64,000 nucleotides of DNA from an uncultured Polaribacter sp. (GTDB lineage: Bacteria; Bacteroidota; Bacteroidia; Flavobacteriales; Flavobacteriaceae), in NCBI RefSeq assembly GCF_947500975.1, contig NZ_CANMUE010000001.1:248001-312000 (forward strand). Direction: 5' to 3'. This document shows, one piece after another, positions 62,013-64,000 of this stretch (its first letter is position 1; the number at the start of each line of letters is the position of its first letter). Both the position numbers and the translations under genes were made by a program. The notes under the pieces were generated by a model. The model was not told the DNA's origin, did no database searches, and worked only from the letters and a program-made list of their open reading frames with translations.

Positions 62013-62235
62013 CTTTAAAGAACTTTTTTATATAAAAACGCAAGAATATTTCTTACAAGCTGCAAAAATAGTGTAATTTTTATTTTTTCTCTTATCATTT
62101 TTTAATTCTTTTTTGGGATATTTTTATGATTTGAAAACCATAAAACATTTTATAGAATTGGCTATTAAAATGTATCTTCGTTATTTCAAACTTTAAAGAA
62201 GAAACCTTCTTTTATTCTATTAAACTCTTATTTTA

Positions 62236-63990
62236 TTGAAAGCTTTAAAATACTTAAATAAATATTTTTCTAAATACAAGTGGCGAATTATAATTGGATT
62301 GATAATCACAATATTATCAAAACTATTAGCTTTAAAAATTCCAAAAATAATTGGTAATTCTTTAAATATTGTTGAAGATTATCAAAAAGGGATCGTTACT
62401 GATTTAAGTATTGTTAAACATCAACTTTTAATAAATGTTTTAATTATAGTTGGAGTTGCTCTTTTAGGTGGCTTTTTCACTTTTTTAATGAGACAAACAA
62501 TTATTGTTACTTCTAGGTTGATTGAATTTGATTTAAAAAATGAAATTTATCAACAATATCAAAAACTATCATTAAACTTCTACAAGCAAAATAGAACTGG
62601 AGATTTAATGAATAGAATAAGTGAAGATGTATCTAAAGTACGAATGTATGTTGGACCTGCAATTATGTATACAATGAATATGATTGTTCTTTTTGCTGTT
62701 GGTTTTACTCAAATGGTAAATGTAGATTTAACCTTAACACTCTACACTTTAATTCCTTTTCCTGTTTTATCAATTTCAATTTTTATTTTAAGTAAAGTAA
62801 TACATAAAAGAAGTACAATTGTACAACAATACCTATCTAAACTAACCACTTTTAATCAAGAATTTTTCTCAGGAATTAGCGTAGTTAAATCCTATGGTAT
62901 TGAAACTTTAATAATTAAAAATTTTGATGAAATTTCTAACGCTAGTAAAGACAAAAATATAAGTTTGCACAAAGCAAATGCTTTATTTTTTCCGTTAATG
63001 ATATTACTTATTGGTATAAGTAACTTGTTGGTTATTTATGTTGGAGGAAATCAATATATTAACGGTGAAATTAAAATAGGAACTGTTTTAGAATTCATGT
63101 TATATGTTAATATTTTAACTTGGCCAGTAGCAGTAGTTGGTTGGGTAACTTCAATGATACAACAAGCTGAAGCTTCACAGGCAAGAATAAATGAGTTTTT
63201 ACAACAAGTTCCAGAAATTAAAAACTTTAATTTAGAGAAAACAAATATTGAAGGTAAAGTTACTTTTAAAGACGTTACTTTAATTTATAAAGACACAGAA
63301 ATTACAGCTTTAAAGAAAATTAATTTTACTGTAGAAAAAGGTGAAACTTTAGCCATTTTAGGAAAAACTGGTTCGGGTAAATCTACTATAATAGAACTAA
63401 TTTCTAGATTATATGACACAACAAGTGGAGAGATTTTAATTGATGACAAACCTTTAAAAGAAGCAAATTTAAATGATGTTAGAAGTCAAATTGGTTTTGT
63501 TCCTCAAGATCCATTTTTATTTTCTGATACAATTGGTAATAACATTAAATTTGGAAAAGAAGAAGCTACTGAAGATGAAATTATAGAAGCAGCAAAAAAT
63601 GCTGTTGTTCATAATAATATTATCGATTTTAAAAACGGCTATAAAACTATTCTTGGTGAACGTGGCGTAACACTTTCTGGCGGTCAAAAACAACGTGTTT
63701 CAATTGCTAGAGCAATTATAAAAAAACCTAAAATTTTAATTTTTGACGATTGTTTATCAGCAGTAGATACAGAAACTGAAGAAAAAATATTAGCAAATTT
63801 AGAAAAAGTATCAAAAAATAAAACAACATTTATTATAAGTCATCGAGTTTCATCAGCAAAAAATGCAGATAAAATTATTGTATTAGATGATGGGAATATC
63901 ATTCAACAAGGAACTCACAATCAATTAATAACAGAAAATGGTTATTACAAAGATTTATATGAACAACAACTTTTAGAAAAAGAAAGTTAA
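62236..63990 (+). CDS. ABC exporter half-transporter (fused permease and ATPase)
   Basis: Inner membrane exporter of 584 residues: six membrane helices (about 15-310) and a nucleotide-binding domain (about 335-584). Walker A is ILGKTGSGKSTI, the Q-loop VPQDPF, the signature LSGGQKQRVSIA and Walker B ILIFDDCLSAVD, where Asp takes the place of the usual catalytic Glu. The switch His is in IISHRVSS. The Asp variant is known from MdlA-type subunits that form heterodimers with a degenerate site. No partner is visible, but the window ends just after the stop. The start is TTG 62236, with no nearby ATG. The substrate is unknown. Confidence 0.92.
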   Translation: MKALKYLNKYFSKYKWRIIIGLIITILSKLLALKIPKIIGNSLNIVEDYQKGIVTDLSIVKHQLLINVLIIVGVALLGGFFTFLMRQTIIVTSRLIEFDLKNEIYQQYQKLSLNFYKQNRTGDLMNRISEDVSKVRMYVGPAIMYTMNMIVLFAVGFTQMVNVDLTLTLYTLIPFPVLSISIFILSKVIHKRSTIVQQYLSKLTTFNQEFFSGISVVKSYGIETLIIKNFDEISNASKDKNISLHKANALFFPLMILLIGISNLLVIYVGGNQYINGEIKIGTVLEFMLYVNILTWPVAVVGWVTSMIQQAEASQARINEFLQQVPEIKNFNLEKTNIEGKVTFKDVTLIYKDTEITALKKINFTVEKGETLAILGKTGSGKSTIIELISRLYDTTSGEILIDDKPLKEANLNDVRSQIGFVPQDPFLFSDTIGNNIKFGKEEATEDEIIEAAKNAVVHNNIIDFKNGYKTILGERGVTLSGGQKQRVSIARAIIKKPKILIFDDCLSAVDTETEEKILANLEKVSKNKTTFIISHRVSSAKNADKIIVLDDGNIIQQGTHNQLITENGYYKDLYEQQLLEKES

Positions 63991-64000
63991 TGTTTAACAT

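Noticed and set aside
1..64000. CRISPR arrays, rRNA or tRNA genes, prophage
   Set aside because: No regularly spaced direct repeats, no conserved rRNA stretches, no cloverleaf-like segments and no phage structural genes were seen by eye; a tRNAscan or Infernal run would settle small RNAs.

Overview
The window is an AT-rich bacterial chromosome segment, almost certainly from a marine Flavobacteriaceae (Bacteroidota) of the Polaribacter/Tenacibaculum kind. Reasons: subtilases with a type IX secretion (T9SS) C-terminal sorting domain, a TonB-dependent receptor with an N-terminal carboxypeptidase-regulatory-like domain, promoters with the Bacteroidota -7 box TAnnTTTG, and the gene order nusB - DUF1573 lipoprotein - yajC - ybbR-like - coaE. 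The genus is inference. I see no rRNA, tRNA, CRISPR array, phage or complete insertion sequence.

Layout. (1) 1-11.2 kb is the accessory part: the end of a transglutaminase-like protein, a TonB-dependent receptor whose 3' end looks frameshifted, and two tandem secreted S8 proteases. The proteases are near-identical at both ends but diverged in the catalytic core. Decayed transposase remnants lie on both sides of the pair. (2) 11.2-22.3 kb is mostly core: a voltage-gated-type K+ channel with a C-terminal zinc ribbon, miaA, ompH/skp, a MATE exporter, tpx-dgkA-ftsK-lolA, lptF/G and ribB. (3) 22.3-30 kb holds peptidase E, two small paralogous surface proteins, a DUF6702 protein and two tandem M1 metallopeptidases. 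(4) 30-37.4 kb, mostly minus strand: PlsC-like acyltransferase, CoA pyrophosphatase, a DUF6787-like protein, lgt, yidD, cysS, and an ECF sigma / anti-sigma / secreted-protein operon. (5) 37.5-55.5 kb: meaB with an unusual Rieske protein, recG, rsmB-like methyltransferase, purL carrying an in-frame palindromic repeat, a ThrE-type exporter, a secreted pentapeptide-like protein, two acyl-CoA synthetases, holA, a lone HsdR N-terminal-domain protein and a family 2 glycosyltransferase. (6) 55.5-64 kb: tsaC/Sua5, a two-component system, coaE, ybbR-like, yajC, DUF1573, nusB and an ABC exporter.

Several genes serve the cell envelope together (OmpH/Skp, LolA, LptF/G, Lgt, YidD, YajC, PlsC, DgkA). Others serve coenzyme A and acyl metabolism (CoaE, CoA pyrophosphatase, acyl-CoA synthetases, MeaB). 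The observations most worth a second look are the reversed domain order of the Rieske oxygenase-like protein beside meaB, the 72-bp palindrome translated inside purL with a second copy between lgt and yidD, and the mosaic protease duplication between insertion-sequence remnants. No wholly new multi-gene system is convincing from sequence alone.
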